A stretch of DNA of 64,000 nucleotides, from positions 62,001-126,000 of the forward strand of contig NZ_BMCN01000002.1 in NCBI RefSeq assembly GCF_014635205.1. Direction: 5' to 3'. Of this stretch, positions 45,735 to 53,762 are shown piece by piece; the stretch's first letter is position 1, and each line of letters opens with the position of its first letter. The notes under the pieces were generated by a model. That model was not told where the DNA came from. It worked only from the letters and a program-made list of their open reading frames with translations, and did no database searches. The stretch comes from Jeotgalicoccus aerolatus. Its GTDB lineage: Bacteria > Bacillota > Bacilli > Staphylococcales > Salinicoccaceae. Position numbers and translations under genes: made by a program.

Positions 45735-45769
45735 ACTTATAAATATAAGTAATAAGAAATATTTGTCAA
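45735..45769 (-). promoter_or_regulatory. Regulator promoter with inverted repeat over the -10
   Basis: -35 TTGACA (45769-45764) and -10 TATATT (45747-45742) are 16 bases apart. The -10 lies within ACTTAT-N4-ATAAGT (45735-45750), just before the ribosome-binding site. Such a placement suggests autoregulation by the HTH protein (inference). Confidence 0.6.
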
Positions 45770-45846
45770 TATAGAAAAATAGTGAGAGTTTCGGACATTC
45801 GTATCAGGGTATAAATACTATAAAAGAACGTGATGGAGGATTGAGT

Positions 45847-46446
45847 ATGACAACAATTGAAATCTATTCAAATACAGATGCACTCAGCGATAAAATTTAC
45901 GAACTGCGGGCAGAAGGTGTGAAAGACTCCAATATGACGGTCGTCGCTAAAGACCGTTTTAAAGCAACATTTTTAAGATATACACGTGTCCCTTTTAAAA
46001 AAGCAGACGGGACAATGTGGGATAAAGTTGCAGCCAAGTTTTTAGATGAGAATTCTAAAGCACGTGTCGCAAACCAGTTAAACTTAACTGGAGAAGATTA
46101 TTCTAAATATAGAGATGCGGTCGACAACGGCGATATTTTATTACTCGTCCGCACGGAGGAAGATAAAATCAAGCAGACCGAAGACAATGCAGGCGAGCTC
46201 ATTACACAAGATGATGTTTTAAAAGCACAGGAAACACATACGGATCAGCCAATGCAGCTTGAAGACATCAATCATCCAGGACAGTCAGAGAACAGTAAAT
46301 CAGCAAAAAGAAAACATGACAGCTATATGGATGCTGCACAAATTATTCATGAAGACGGCAACAGACGCACCGTTGAACTGGAAGGTAAATCATTTACGAT
46401 CGTTAATATGAAAGAAGAACTGACAGATACAGAAAACAATAAATAG
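45847..46446 (+). CDS. General stress protein 17M/YflT-domain protein
   Basis: A 199-residue soluble protein. The YflT domain occupies about 1-105 (IEIYSNTDALSDKIYELRAE, then DAVDNGDILLLVRTEED), followed by a charged, probably disordered C-terminal half (KSAKRKHDSYMDAAQIIHED). Family members are induced by sigma-B stress in Bacillus; the biochemical role is unknown. The ATG at 45847 has GGAGG at 7 bases; the TTG at 45841 is too close. Terminator follows. Confidence 0.8.
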   Translation: MTTIEIYSNTDALSDKIYELRAEGVKDSNMTVVAKDRFKATFLRYTRVPFKKADGTMWDKVAAKFLDENSKARVANQLNLTGEDYSKYRDAVDNGDILLLVRTEEDKIKQTEDNAGELITQDDVLKAQETHTDQPMQLEDINHPGQSENSKSAKRKHDSYMDAAQIIHEDGNRRTVELEGKSFTIVNMKEELTDTENNK

Positions 46447-46451
46447 ATTCA

Positions 46452-46488
46452 AAGCTATCCTCTATAAATTTTTTATAGAGGATTTTTT
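46452..46488 (+). terminator. Terminator of the general-stress gene
   Basis: ATCCTCTATAAA and TTTATAGAGGAT arms followed by TTTTTT. Confidence 0.9.
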
Positions 46489-46502
46489 CAGGAGGAATCA
46501 GG

Positions 46503-47240
46503 ATGCATAACCAGTACGATGAAGAGAATTTTTTTAATATGTATAAAGAAATACGCCACTCGCCTTTAAGCTACAATGAAATTGTTGAGTTTCCTGAAAT
46601 TCAACGATATATGCCCGATTTAAAAAACAAACATGTTCTCGATATCGGCTGCGGATTTGGGCATCTTTTAAAATATATACAGAATTTCCAGCCGAAATTG
46701 TTAACTGGCATCGACGCTTCAGAAAAGATGATTCATCATTGCCGCTCAGAGGAAAGTTTAAACAATATGGATTTCATTCATGGAGACATTTTAACAGCAT
46801 CTCATCTCGACAAGTATGATGTCATAATCTCTTCACTGGTATTTCATTACATTGAAGATTTTGATGCTTTGGCTAAAAAACTTTATTCACTTTTAAACCC
46901 AGGCGGAAATGTACTGTTTACGATTGAGCACCCGATTCAAACAGCAACTGAAACAAAAAATCTTGTTATGAAAGATACGCATGGGTTGTATGCACGGGTC
47001 GATCACTATTTTAAAGAAAGCAGCAGAAACTCTTATTGGCGTGATGGCATTGTGATAAAAAAGTATCATCATAAAATGGATACTATCTTAAATAGTCTGA
47101 TTCAAAATCAATTAAATATAGAAGTTGTAAAGGAATTAGGAGATTCGCCCGAGGTACGTGAGCATTATCCAGAAGACAGAATCCAAAAGCTAAACACCTT
47201 TCCGCCTTTCCTTTTAATCAAATGTACCAAAATAAAATAA
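46503..47240 (+). CDS. Class I SAM-dependent methyltransferase
   Basis: A 245-residue methyltransferase (Methyltransf_11/25 type). Motif I is VLDIGCGFGHLLKYI, the acidic post-I residue is in LTGIDASEKMIHHC, and motif IV is YDVIISSLVFHYIEDFD. PGGNVLFTIEHPI is motif VI-like. The substrate is unknown. CAGGAGGAATCAGG precedes the ATG. Short terminator follows. Confidence 0.88.
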   Translation: MHNQYDEENFFNMYKEIRHSPLSYNEIVEFPEIQRYMPDLKNKHVLDIGCGFGHLLKYIQNFQPKLLTGIDASEKMIHHCRSEESLNNMDFIHGDILTASHLDKYDVIISSLVFHYIEDFDALAKKLYSLLNPGGNVLFTIEHPIQTATETKNLVMKDTHGLYARVDHYFKESSRNSYWRDGIVIKKYHHKMDTILNSLIQNQLNIEVVKELGDSPEVREHYPEDRIQKLNTFPPFLLIKCTKIK

Positions 47241-47266
47241 CCTCCAAAAATTGGAGGTTATTTTTC
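47238..47266. terminator. Terminator after the methyltransferase gene
   Basis: ATAACCTCC and GGAGGTTAT arms with TTTTT, between convergent ends. Confidence 0.8.
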
Positions 47267-47365
47267 CTGAAATGCTTTTTCCAGCTTATCAATATCAAAT
47301 TTTTTCATTTTAAGAAACGCTTCTGTCACGCGCCGAAGCTGCTCCGGTGTACCTTCTTCGAACAT
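47258..47365 (-). pseudogene. C-terminal remnant of a PhnB-like VOC protein
   Basis: In one frame the strand reads [20 protein letters not shown], then [15 protein letters not shown] and stop. The [13 protein letters not shown] pattern is the usual C-terminal end of PhnB/3-demethylubiquinone-methyltransferase-like VOC proteins. The rest of that gene is missing, and the remnant joins directly to a truncated oxidase gene. Confidence 0.65.
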
Positions 47366-48060
47366 ACGTAAATATTATCTTCAAGCGGTTTGAACCAACT
47401 GATGGTTTTCCTGACGGGCTGTATATGTAAATCAATTTCAGGAAGTAATTTTTGAAGCCAGGCACCTGCAGTGACAATGACCTTTTTACCCTGATAAGTG
47501 CCCTTATCAGTTTCAACTGTCACACCGTCCTCTGTCGATTTTAAAGCAGTAACTGCTTCATTTTCATGAATCTCAGCGCCGAATTTGATGGCACCGTCTT
47601 TATAAGCTGTAATGCAGTCCTCACTGAATAAAAACCCGGCACTGGAATCCCAGCAACCAATAAAATCATCGGCGATGTTGAAACCGCGCCATTTTGCTCT
47701 CAATTCTTTGGCATTCATCACCTTGTGAGGAATACCATGATCTGCTGCACTCTCTATCGTCTCTTTTAGAAAATTTGAATCCGCCGGACCGATTGTAATT
47801 GCACCGGTCGGCCTGAATAATTCTCTGCCGGTCTCCGCTTCAAGTTCGCGCCATAATTTTATCGAATCTAGAGCAAGCGGGACGTAACTGCTGCCGTGAC
47901 CGTAATTCAATCTGAGCATGCGCGTCATGCCATGATGACTCCCCATTTGGTTAGGTATTTCAAACTGATCCAGCACCAACACACGTGCCCCCTGTTTTGC
48001 TCTAAAATAAGCCGCGGCAATTCCCATAGAGCCGCCGCCTGCAATAATTACATCATACAT
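47326..48060 (-). pseudogene. Truncated sarcosine/N-methyltryptophan oxidase-like FAD enzyme
   Basis: It starts at 48060 (AAGGGG upstream) with MYDVIIAGGGSMGIAAAYFR, the dinucleotide-binding motif, then MGSHHGMTRMLRLNYGHGSS, the region that carries covalent-flavin and substrate contacts in MSOX/MTOX. The homologous part ends at about [11 protein letters not shown]; the last dozen residues come from another frame. About 245 residues remain of the usual 370-390, and the catalytic C-terminal third is lost. The junction with the VOC remnant suggests a single deletion that removed both gene ends. Confidence 0.8.
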
Positions 48061-48179
48061 ATTATACGCCCCTTCTATGTTTTCCCAGATAGTAGCATTT
48101 ATCAGTGTGAAAGGAAAGATTTCACTATTTAAAAATTTGAATATGGGTAAATAATATAAAGAATAAATCCAAAAAAGAA

Positions 48180-48215
48180 AAACACCTGATATCAATGATA
48201 TCAGGTGTTCAGTAA
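48180..48215 (-). terminator. Terminator of rpsR
   Basis: AACACCTGATATC and GATATCAGGTGTT arms with T-run beyond, on the minus strand. Confidence 0.88.
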
Positions 48216-48219
48216 TATA

Positions 48220-48459
48220 TTACTGTTCTTCTTTAACGTATGGTAACAATGCCATGTGACGTGCACGTTTGATCGCACCAGTTAACTGACGCTGATACTT
48301 CGCTGAAGTACCTGTTACACGTCTAGGAAGAATTTTCCCACGTTCAGAAATGAACTTTTTAAGAAGTTCTACTTCTTTGTAGTCGATGTGTGTAATTCCG
48401 TTTGCTGTGAAATAACAAACTTTTTTACGACGACGACCGCCTCTTCTTGGACCTGCCAT
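48220..48459 (-). CDS. rpsR: 30S ribosomal protein S18
   Basis: 79 residues. An arginine-rich start ([20 protein letters not shown]) precedes the S18 signature [20 protein letters not shown], then [20 protein letters not shown]. Intact. In most Firmicutes it directly follows ssb; here 4.3 kb separate them and it must have its own promoter between 48460 and 48600. Confidence 0.97.
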   Translation of the reverse strand: MAGPRRGGRRRKKVCYFTANGITHIDYKEVELLKKFISERGKILPRRVTGTSAKYQRQLTGAIKRARHMALLPYVKEEQ

Positions 48460-48600
48460 AGTAAGCCCTCCTCTACAGATTAGTATATTCGATTGTGTGG
48501 ATCGAATGTGTAATCCATAACTTAGTTATTTACTAAACGTGTGTTTTATAATGTGTGTATGTGCACGATATATACTACAACTTTTATGGTAAAAAGTCAA

Positions 48601-49392
48601 TTATTTTTTCTGCGCGTCTCTCTTGCTGCTAATAATCAAGATACTGAATATTATTATTACAGCCGCAAACAATGCAACACTTGAAATAATAATATAATTC
48701 TCACTCTCTGGTCCGCCGTCCGCAAATATTTTCGCGATAATTTCGGGAGCCGCTAACAGGAAAGCGAGTACTGCATAGAACCATTGTTTCATTAGCAGTG
48801 ATCCAATAACCAGTACTGCCAGTAATATAAAACCGATTGTGATATTGACGTTACTTGCTGGTTCAAAGAAAGTCACAAGCGGATAACGCCGAACTAGAAA
48901 TAGGGAACCGACTAATACCCCCATAAATAAAAAGCTGAAAATAAAACTGACTGCGTATCCTTTAATATCAAGTTTTTCAGTTTTAAAGTTGGCATAATTT
49001 ACAAGAATCTTTTTAAACCCTGCATATAAAGCAAATGGACCGAGTACGATAATCGCCGCGTAATATAACAAATTGCTGAGTGTCCATTCAAAAGTACCTG
49101 AAATTAATGTGGGCACCGTTAAGATCCCTGCAAGATACACGATAAACAAAGTAATATACTTTTTAATATTATTTGCAGCAGGCATTTCCCCGGAAATATT
49201 TTTGATATACTCTTTTACTGAACCGCCTGTAATATCTTTTACGGACTTACCGTCTTTTTCAGCCTGAATTAAATGGTCTTCAAGCTCTGCCTCCATATCA
49301 TCGATCGCCTCATCATCTTTACCGTGTGCCATCATCTCAATTCTAAATTCTGTTAAAAATTTCTCCGCTTCTTCACTTAACATTTTACTCAC
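48601..49392 (-). CDS. HAAS-domain membrane protein paired with PadR
   Basis: 263 residues. An N-terminal HAAS (HTH-associated adaptor signalling) helical domain (MLSEEAEKFLTEFRIEMMAH, then EAELEDHLIQAEKDGKSVKD) is followed from about residue 78 by six to eight membrane helices. Such proteins are nearly always encoded with a PadR regulator and are thought to transmit or buffer the signal, often about envelope stress. It overlaps the PadR gene by 8 bases. Confidence 0.82.
   Translation of the reverse strand: MSKMLSEEAEKFLTEFRIEMMAHGKDDEAIDDMEAELEDHLIQAEKDGKSVKDITGGSVKEYIKNISGEMPAANNIKKYITLFIVYLAGILTVPTLISGTFEWTLSNLLYYAAIIVLGPFALYAGFKKILVNYANFKTEKLDIKGYAVSFIFSFLFMGVLVGSLFLVRRYPLVTFFEPASNVNITIGFILLAVLVIGSLLMKQWFYAVLAFLLAAPEIIAKIFADGGPESENYIIISSVALFAAVIIIFSILIISSKRDAQKK
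49184..49197. promoter_or_regulatory. Candidate Noc-binding site
   Basis: ATTTCCCCGGAAAT matches 13 of 14 positions of the Noc consensus (the mismatch is central). It lies inside the HAAS gene. Confidence 0.4.
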
Positions 49393-49711
49393 CCCTGACC
49401 AAGCTGTTCATGCCTGAGTTTAATTTTTCCCATTTATCTTTAAATATCTTCAATTCTTCTTTTCCGGCCTCACTGATAAAATAATATTTTCGCTTCGGTC
49501 CGCCGCTGTCTGACTTCACCATTCTCGTGTTAACGTATCCTTTTTTATTCAGACGGAGCAGCACAGGATAAATACTTCCTTCACTGATATCCGGAAATTG
49601 ATGGTCTTCTAATTTTTTTGTGATTTCGTAACCGTAAGTTTCTCCCTGAGAAATGAGCCCCAGTATTGCACCATCCAGCAGTCCTTTCATAATCTGATCA
49701 CTGACTGACAT
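49385..49711 (-). CDS. PadR-family transcriptional regulator
   Basis: A 108-residue winged-helix protein with the PadR pattern LLDGAILGLISQGETYGYEI, GSIYPVLLRLNKKGYV and GPKRKYYFISEAGKEEL, plus a short C-terminal dimerisation helix. Operators with ACTATC arms lie directly upstream. It heads a two-gene operon with the HAAS protein. Confidence 0.9.
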   Translation of the reverse strand: MSVSDQIMKGLLDGAILGLISQGETYGYEITKKLEDHQFPDISEGSIYPVLLRLNKKGYVNTRMVKSDSGGPKRKYYFISEAGKEELKIFKDKWEKLNSGMNSLVRGE

Positions 49712-49728
49712 TTCCGGCCTCCCGCCTT

Positions 49729-49848
49729 AACTATCTGTTATAGAAAGATAGTTGGTGTTTTTATAAGACAGCCGTTAGTTTGACTATCTTGTAATGAAAT
49801 ATACTAGATGTGAAAGCTCCCGTCAACTATCTTACATAAAAAGATAGT
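49729..49848 (-). promoter_or_regulatory. Repeated ACTATC/GATAGT operators upstream of padR
   Basis: AACTATC-N11-GATAGTT (49729-49753), a single ACTATCTT (49783-49790) and ACTATCTT-N7-AAGATAGT (49826-49848) lie within 120 bases upstream of the PadR start. They look like a multi-site operator for PadR autoregulation (inference). The rest of 49849-50006 shows no gene. Confidence 0.55.
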
Positions 49849-50007
49849 GGTTTGATAAAAAATGGTTCTTTGCAAAGCTGCTGGTGAGGGGTTCAGTTTA
49901 AGTTTAGTTCGCGGAGGACAATGGCGGTTTCCCGTTGTGAATGAACTGTCCATCAAAGCTCAATTGCTCTGATTTTCATCAAAATATGCGCTCTCAACAT
50001 AGAAATA

Positions 50008-50043
50008 CCCCTAAAGTTGAACGCTGGAGTTCAACCTTAGGGG
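50008..50043 (-). terminator. Terminator of modB
   Basis: CCCCTAAAGTTGAAC (50008-50022) and GTTCAACCTTAGGGG (50029-50043) pair along nearly 15 bases with one mismatch, and an AT-rich tail follows. Confidence 0.85.
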
Positions 50044-50047
50044 ATAT

Positions 50048-50737
50048 TTATTTCACTGATTTTGTCCGTACAAATAGCAGCATCACAAACGAGATAATGA
50101 TGATTGTCACGACCCACAGCCAGGCCAGCGTCATATTGCCAGATTGCAGTGCGACATAGATTGCTGTCGGCAGTGTCTGCGTCCTTCCCGGAATATTCCC
50201 GGCAATCATCAAAGTGGCACCGAATTCTCCGATCGCTCTGGCAAAGCTCAAAATGGCACCTGTCATTAATGGTATTACCGACATCGGCAATGTAATTTTC
50301 ATGAATACTTGAAAATTATTCGCCCCGTCAACTCTCGCTGCGTCTTCGATATCTTTATCGATACTTAAAAATCCAGTTTTCGCCGCCTGGTACATTAAAG
50401 GAAATGCGACGACCGTACTCGCCAGCACTGCCCCGTACCAAGTAAAAATAATCGAACTGCTGAACAGCCATTCCATCAATTCGCCGACAATGCTGTTATT
50501 GCCAAATATAACGATCAGAATAAAACCTACGACTGTCGGCGGCAAAACGATCGGCAGCATGATGATAGTTTCTAAAATAACTTTTCCTTTAAATTGTTTC
50601 TGCGTCATAAACTGTGCAGCCAGTGTACCGAAGATAAACGACAGTACTAGCGCAATCGCCGCTACTCTTAAGGACAGAAGAACCGGTGTCAAAAACTCCT
50701 CTGTCGTAATTCCGTAATTACTGAGCAGTGAATCCAT
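50048..50737 (-). CDS. modB: Molybdate ABC transporter permease
   Basis: A 229-residue inner-membrane permease with five or six helices. It has ILPIVLPPTVVGFILIVIFG-type ModB motifs (IIMLPIVLPPTVVGF) and the EAA loop DAARVDGANNFQVFMKITLP. The ATG at 50737 is preferred over an in-frame TTG at 50746. It overlaps the end of modA by 20 bases. The ATPase gene modC, normally next, is absent. Confidence 0.9.
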   Translation of the reverse strand: MDSLLSNYGITTEEFLTPVLLSLRVAAIALVLSFIFGTLAAQFMTQKQFKGKVILETIIMLPIVLPPTVVGFILIVIFGNNSIVGELMEWLFSSSIIFTWYGAVLASTVVAFPLMYQAAKTGFLSIDKDIEDAARVDGANNFQVFMKITLPMSVIPLMTGAILSFARAIGEFGATLMIAGNIPGRTQTLPTAIYVALQSGNMTLAWLWVVTIIIISFVMLLFVRTKSVK

Positions 50738-51503
50738 ATTCTTCAAATATGGCTAAAGCGTCTTCTGTCTGCAGAAATTCATAAAATGCCTCTGCTGCTT
50801 CAGCATTTTCAGATTCGTTTATCAGGCCGACAGGATACACTATCGGTGAGTGAGCGTCTTCCGGTGCCGTATCTGCCACTTCAACTGCATCACTCGTCAA
50901 GGCATCTGTTCTGTACACCAGTCCTGCATTAACTTCACCGCGTTCTGCGTATGTTAAAACAGCACGAACATCTTCTGCATAAACGAGTAATGGATCCAGT
51001 GTTTCTGCGATGCCCATTGTTTCAAAGGTTTCCATCGCATATTTCCCTGCGGGGACTGATTCCGGTGTCCCGACAGCAATTTGGTCTGCTTCAGTAATAT
51101 TTTCAAATGAGTCTACTGTTTGATCGTCTTGTGGTGTCACCAGTACCAGTTCATTCATCAGCAGTGCTTTCGAGTGTTCTGTATCAATTTGCCCATTTTC
51201 AACCAGGACATCAAAGTCGCTTTGTGATGCAGAGAAGAACATATCTGCCGGTGCCCCCTGACTGATCTGCTGCTGCAGCGCACCAGAACCGCTGAAGTTA
51301 AAGTCTATTTGTATTTCGGGGTGTTCATCGTGAAACACATCTGCGGCTTCCTGAAGTGCATCAGTCAGACTTGCTGCTGCTGAAACAGTTACTGTCGTTG
51401 TTTCAGTCTCTGACGTCTCCCCGCTGCTGCATGCGCTGAGTCCTGCTGCAGTTAGTATAAGAATCATCACCATAGCAGCTTTCAGCTTATAACTGTTTTT
51501 CAT
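50718..51503 (-). CDS. modA: Molybdate-binding lipoprotein
   Basis: A 261-residue extracellular solute-binding protein. The lipoprotein signal has lipobox LSAC at about residues 22-25, followed by a Ser/Thr/Glu linker, then VSAAASLTDALQEAADVF and FNFSGSGALQQQISQGAPAD, the oxyanion-binding motifs of ModA. The C-terminal part ends YEFLQTEDALAIFEEYGFT. It is the substrate receptor of the modB permease. Confidence 0.92.
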   Translation of the reverse strand: MKNSYKLKAAMVMILILTAAGLSACSSGETSETETTTVTVSAAASLTDALQEAADVFHDEHPEIQIDFNFSGSGALQQQISQGAPADMFFSASQSDFDVLVENGQIDTEHSKALLMNELVLVTPQDDQTVDSFENITEADQIAVGTPESVPAGKYAMETFETMGIAETLDPLLVYAEDVRAVLTYAERGEVNAGLVYRTDALTSDAVEVADTAPEDAHSPIVYPVGLINESENAEAAEAFYEFLQTEDALAIFEEYGFTAQ

Positions 51504-51569
51504 TTGATTTTCTCCTTCACAAACAATGTTAATTTAATATTAGTCTTATCTTTTATAAAAGTAAATGAA

Positions 51570-51610
51570 TGAAAAAAGGCAGAACCTTTCATAAGAAAGG
51601 TTCTGCCTGA
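51570..51610 (-). terminator. Terminator between the two modA-type genes
   Basis: AGGCAGAACCTTTC and GAAAGGTTCTGCCT arms with TTTTTTC beyond, on the minus strand. It separates the modA-like gene from modAB. Confidence 0.9.
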
Positions 51611-51618
51611 TACAGCAA

Positions 51619-52515
51619 TTAAACAATGTAGCCATGGTTCGTATAGATTTCAAGTGCTTCTTCCGACTGTAAGAAATCGTAGAAAGCGCGTGCTGCGCTG
51701 CCGTCTTCAACACTGTGGGACAAGCCCAGTCCGTATACTAAAGGACTCAATATTGAACGCGGTGCACGTGAAATAATTTTTAAATCTTCATTATCCGATA
51801 CATCTGTACGGAGCAGAAAACCTGCATCTGAATCTCCCTGAGTAATTTCTTCTACGACACTGTCGGTATTTTCAAGTGCCTGCATGCTCTCGGGATTCAG
51901 GTTTTTATCTTCTTCACCCTGAATCAGCTCTTCGGCATATGTACCGGACAGTGATTCTTCAGGATCTACGATTGCCAGTGACGTATCATCATTGCTGAAA
52001 ATATCATTGTAAGTACTAATATCGTCATTGTCAGCATCTGTCACAAGAACCAATTCATTAATCAGCAAATACTTCGTCGCGAGCTGATTTAATATTCCCG
52101 CATCGACCAGCGAGTCATATCCATCATCATCGCTCGAAAAATAAATGTCCATATCCTGGTCGTTGCCTTCAATTAAATCTTCAGTCAGCGATGTCGTATG
52201 GCCATATTGAACATCGATTTTAATACCTTCGTTATTTTCTTCAAAGTGGACGATGAGCTCATTCATGACATCTTCGAGACTCTGCTCGGCAGTCACGTGG
52301 ACGACTTCATCCTCCTCCGGCACCTGCGCTTCTTCAACAGTATCATCTGCCTCTTCTGAAGCATCTTCAGCTTCTTCTTTTGTACTGGTTTCAGTTTCGC
52401 GGGTTTCATCTGTTTCAGATTCATTATCAGAGGATTCGTCATTATTACTACAAGCTGCTAAAATCACGCACAGCGATAGTAAAAGTGCCCATCCAAGGAC
52501 ATTTTTTCTAATCAT
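51619..52515 (-). CDS. Divergent ModA-like lipoprotein with long acidic linker
   Basis: 298 residues. Lipobox LAAC is at about 18-21. An unusually long Ser/Glu/Asp/Thr-rich linker (25-70) precedes a ModA-type domain with DIYFSSDDDGYDSLVDAG, LATKYLLINELVLVTDAD and a C-terminus (AFYDFLQSEEALEIYTNHGY) parallel to modA. The usual SAAASL and GSG oxyanion motifs are replaced by TAEQSLEDVM and YGHTTSLTED, so another ligand or loss of binding is possible. It has its own terminator. Confidence 0.78.
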   Translation of the reverse strand: MIRKNVLGWALLLSLCVILAACSNNDESSDNESETDETRETETSTKEEAEDASEEADDTVEEAQVPEEDEVVHVTAEQSLEDVMNELIVHFEENNEGIKIDVQYGHTTSLTEDLIEGNDQDMDIYFSSDDDGYDSLVDAGILNQLATKYLLINELVLVTDADNDDISTYNDIFSNDDTSLAIVDPEESLSGTYAEELIQGEEDKNLNPESMQALENTDSVVEEITQGDSDAGFLLRTDVSDNEDLKIISRAPRSILSPLVYGLGLSHSVEDGSAARAFYDFLQSEEALEIYTNHGYIV

Positions 52516-52645
52516 TGCGATTTCGCTCCTACTTAAAAAATTGTATATAGTTCATTATAAACACTATAAATCGAAAACGACACCTAAATATAATTATAAA
52601 AACGATAAAAATTGCTTATGTATTTATGATTCTCTTTAAAAATAA

Positions 52646-52672
52646 AAACCTGAGATACAGTATCTCAGGTTT
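52646..52672 (-). terminator. Terminator after ssb
   Basis: AAACCTGAGATA (52646-52657) and TATCTCAGGTTT (52661-52672), 12-base perfect stem plus T-run. It ends the rpsF-ssb transcript before the inserted block. Confidence 0.92.
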
Positions 52673-52736
52673 TCACACACATTTCACACACATTAATAAA
52701 ACACACGATAACAAAGTTTGGATTGTTATATTTTAT

Positions 52737-53237
52737 TTAGAATGGTAGATCATCATCACTGATGTCTACTGGACCTTTAGAGTTAGCAAAAGGATTTTCC
52801 TCTGCGTTATTATCTTGACGCTGCTGGCTGCGGCCAGTTGACTGGTTGCCGCCGTACGCATTTTGATAAGAGTCAGCAGAGTTATAATCATTATTGCTTT
52901 GAGATTGATTACCGCTGCCTTTAGGCTCTAAGAACTGAACGCTTTCACACACAACTTCAGTTACATATACTCTTTGCCCGTCTTTATTCTCGTAGTTACG
53001 AGTTTGAATTCTGCCATCAATACCCACTAAGCTGCCTTTTTTAACGTACTGGTTAACGTTTTCTGCCTGTTTGCGGAAAACGACACAGTTGATAAAATCA
53101 GCGCCTCTCTCACCATTCTGGCTAGTGAAAGGACGGTTTACAGCTAAGTTAAAAGTAGCGACAGCAACATTGTTTTGACTGACTCTAAGTTCAGGGTCTC
53201 TTGTTAAGCGACCAACTAAAACTACACGGTTTAGCAT
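52737..53237 (-). CDS. ssb: Single-stranded DNA-binding protein
   Basis: 166 residues. The OB fold ([20 protein letters not shown], then [20 protein letters not shown]) is followed by a Gln/Asn/Ser-rich linker and the acidic protein-interaction tail DISDDDLPF. The start at 53237 follows GGAGTTGATTAC; the upstream ATG overlaps the ribosome-binding site. It coats ssDNA and recruits repair proteins through the tail. Co-transcribed with rpsF. Confidence 0.96.
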   Translation of the reverse strand: MLNRVVLVGRLTRDPELRVSQNNVAVATFNLAVNRPFTSQNGERGADFINCVVFRKQAENVNQYVKKGSLVGIDGRIQTRNYENKDGQRVYVTEVVCESVQFLEPKGSGNQSQSNNDYNSADSYQNAYGGNQSTGRSQQRQDNNAEENPFANSKGPVDISDDDLPF

Positions 53238-53263
53238 GTAATCAACTCCACTCAATATTTAAC

Positions 53264-53566
53264 TTATTTTTTTTCTTCAGCTTGTTCGTCACGAACAACG
53301 ATATGACGGATAATGTCATTGTTGATCTTCGCTAAGCGGTCAAATTCATCAGACGCGGCACTGTCACCGTTAAACTTGATGATTTGGTAGTATCCATCTT
53401 TGAAATCTTCGATTTCGTAAGCCAGACGGCGTTTACCCCACTCTTTAGATTCGACGATTTCCGCACCATTGTTAGTAAGAATTTCATCAAAACGTTTAAC
53501 TAACGCTGATTTAGCTTCTTCTTCAATATCCGGACGGATAACATATAAAATTTCATATGATCTCAT
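53264..53566 (-). CDS. rpsF: 30S ribosomal protein S6
   Basis: 100 residues starting [20 protein letters not shown], with the S6 signature [20 protein letters not shown]. The start at 53566 has AAGGAGGTGC upstream; the longer frame to 53638 is rejected. First gene of the shortened rpsF-ssb operon. Confidence 0.97.
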   Translation of the reverse strand: MRSYEILYVIRPDIEEEAKSALVKRFDEILTNNGAEIVESKEWGKRRLAYEIEDFKDGYYQIIKFNGDSAASDEFDRLAKINNDIIRHIVVRDEQAEEKK

Positions 53567-53729
53567 CTTCTGCACCTCCTTATGGTCTTTGCGGCCGAAA
53601 ACACTCGCTTTCAGCAAGGAATAATTTTCATTACTCACAATCAGGTATTATAGCAATAAAAACGGCATTTTACAATAGATTCGCGATATTTAACTTTTAA
53701 ATTTTTTAAGCAGGTCAAAAAAATACGAA

Positions 53730-53750
53730 ATCCCGAAGTAGGGATTCCGC
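53730..53750 (-). terminator. Terminator of ychF
   Basis: AAATCCC-GAAGTA-GGGATT hairpin with TTT-rich tail on the minus strand. Confidence 0.7.
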
Positions 53751-53762
53751 ATTATTTAGTAT

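Noticed and set aside
51504-51618. Molybdenum-cofactor riboswitch before modA
   Set aside because: The region holds only a terminator of the upstream gene and a short AT-rich promoter stretch.
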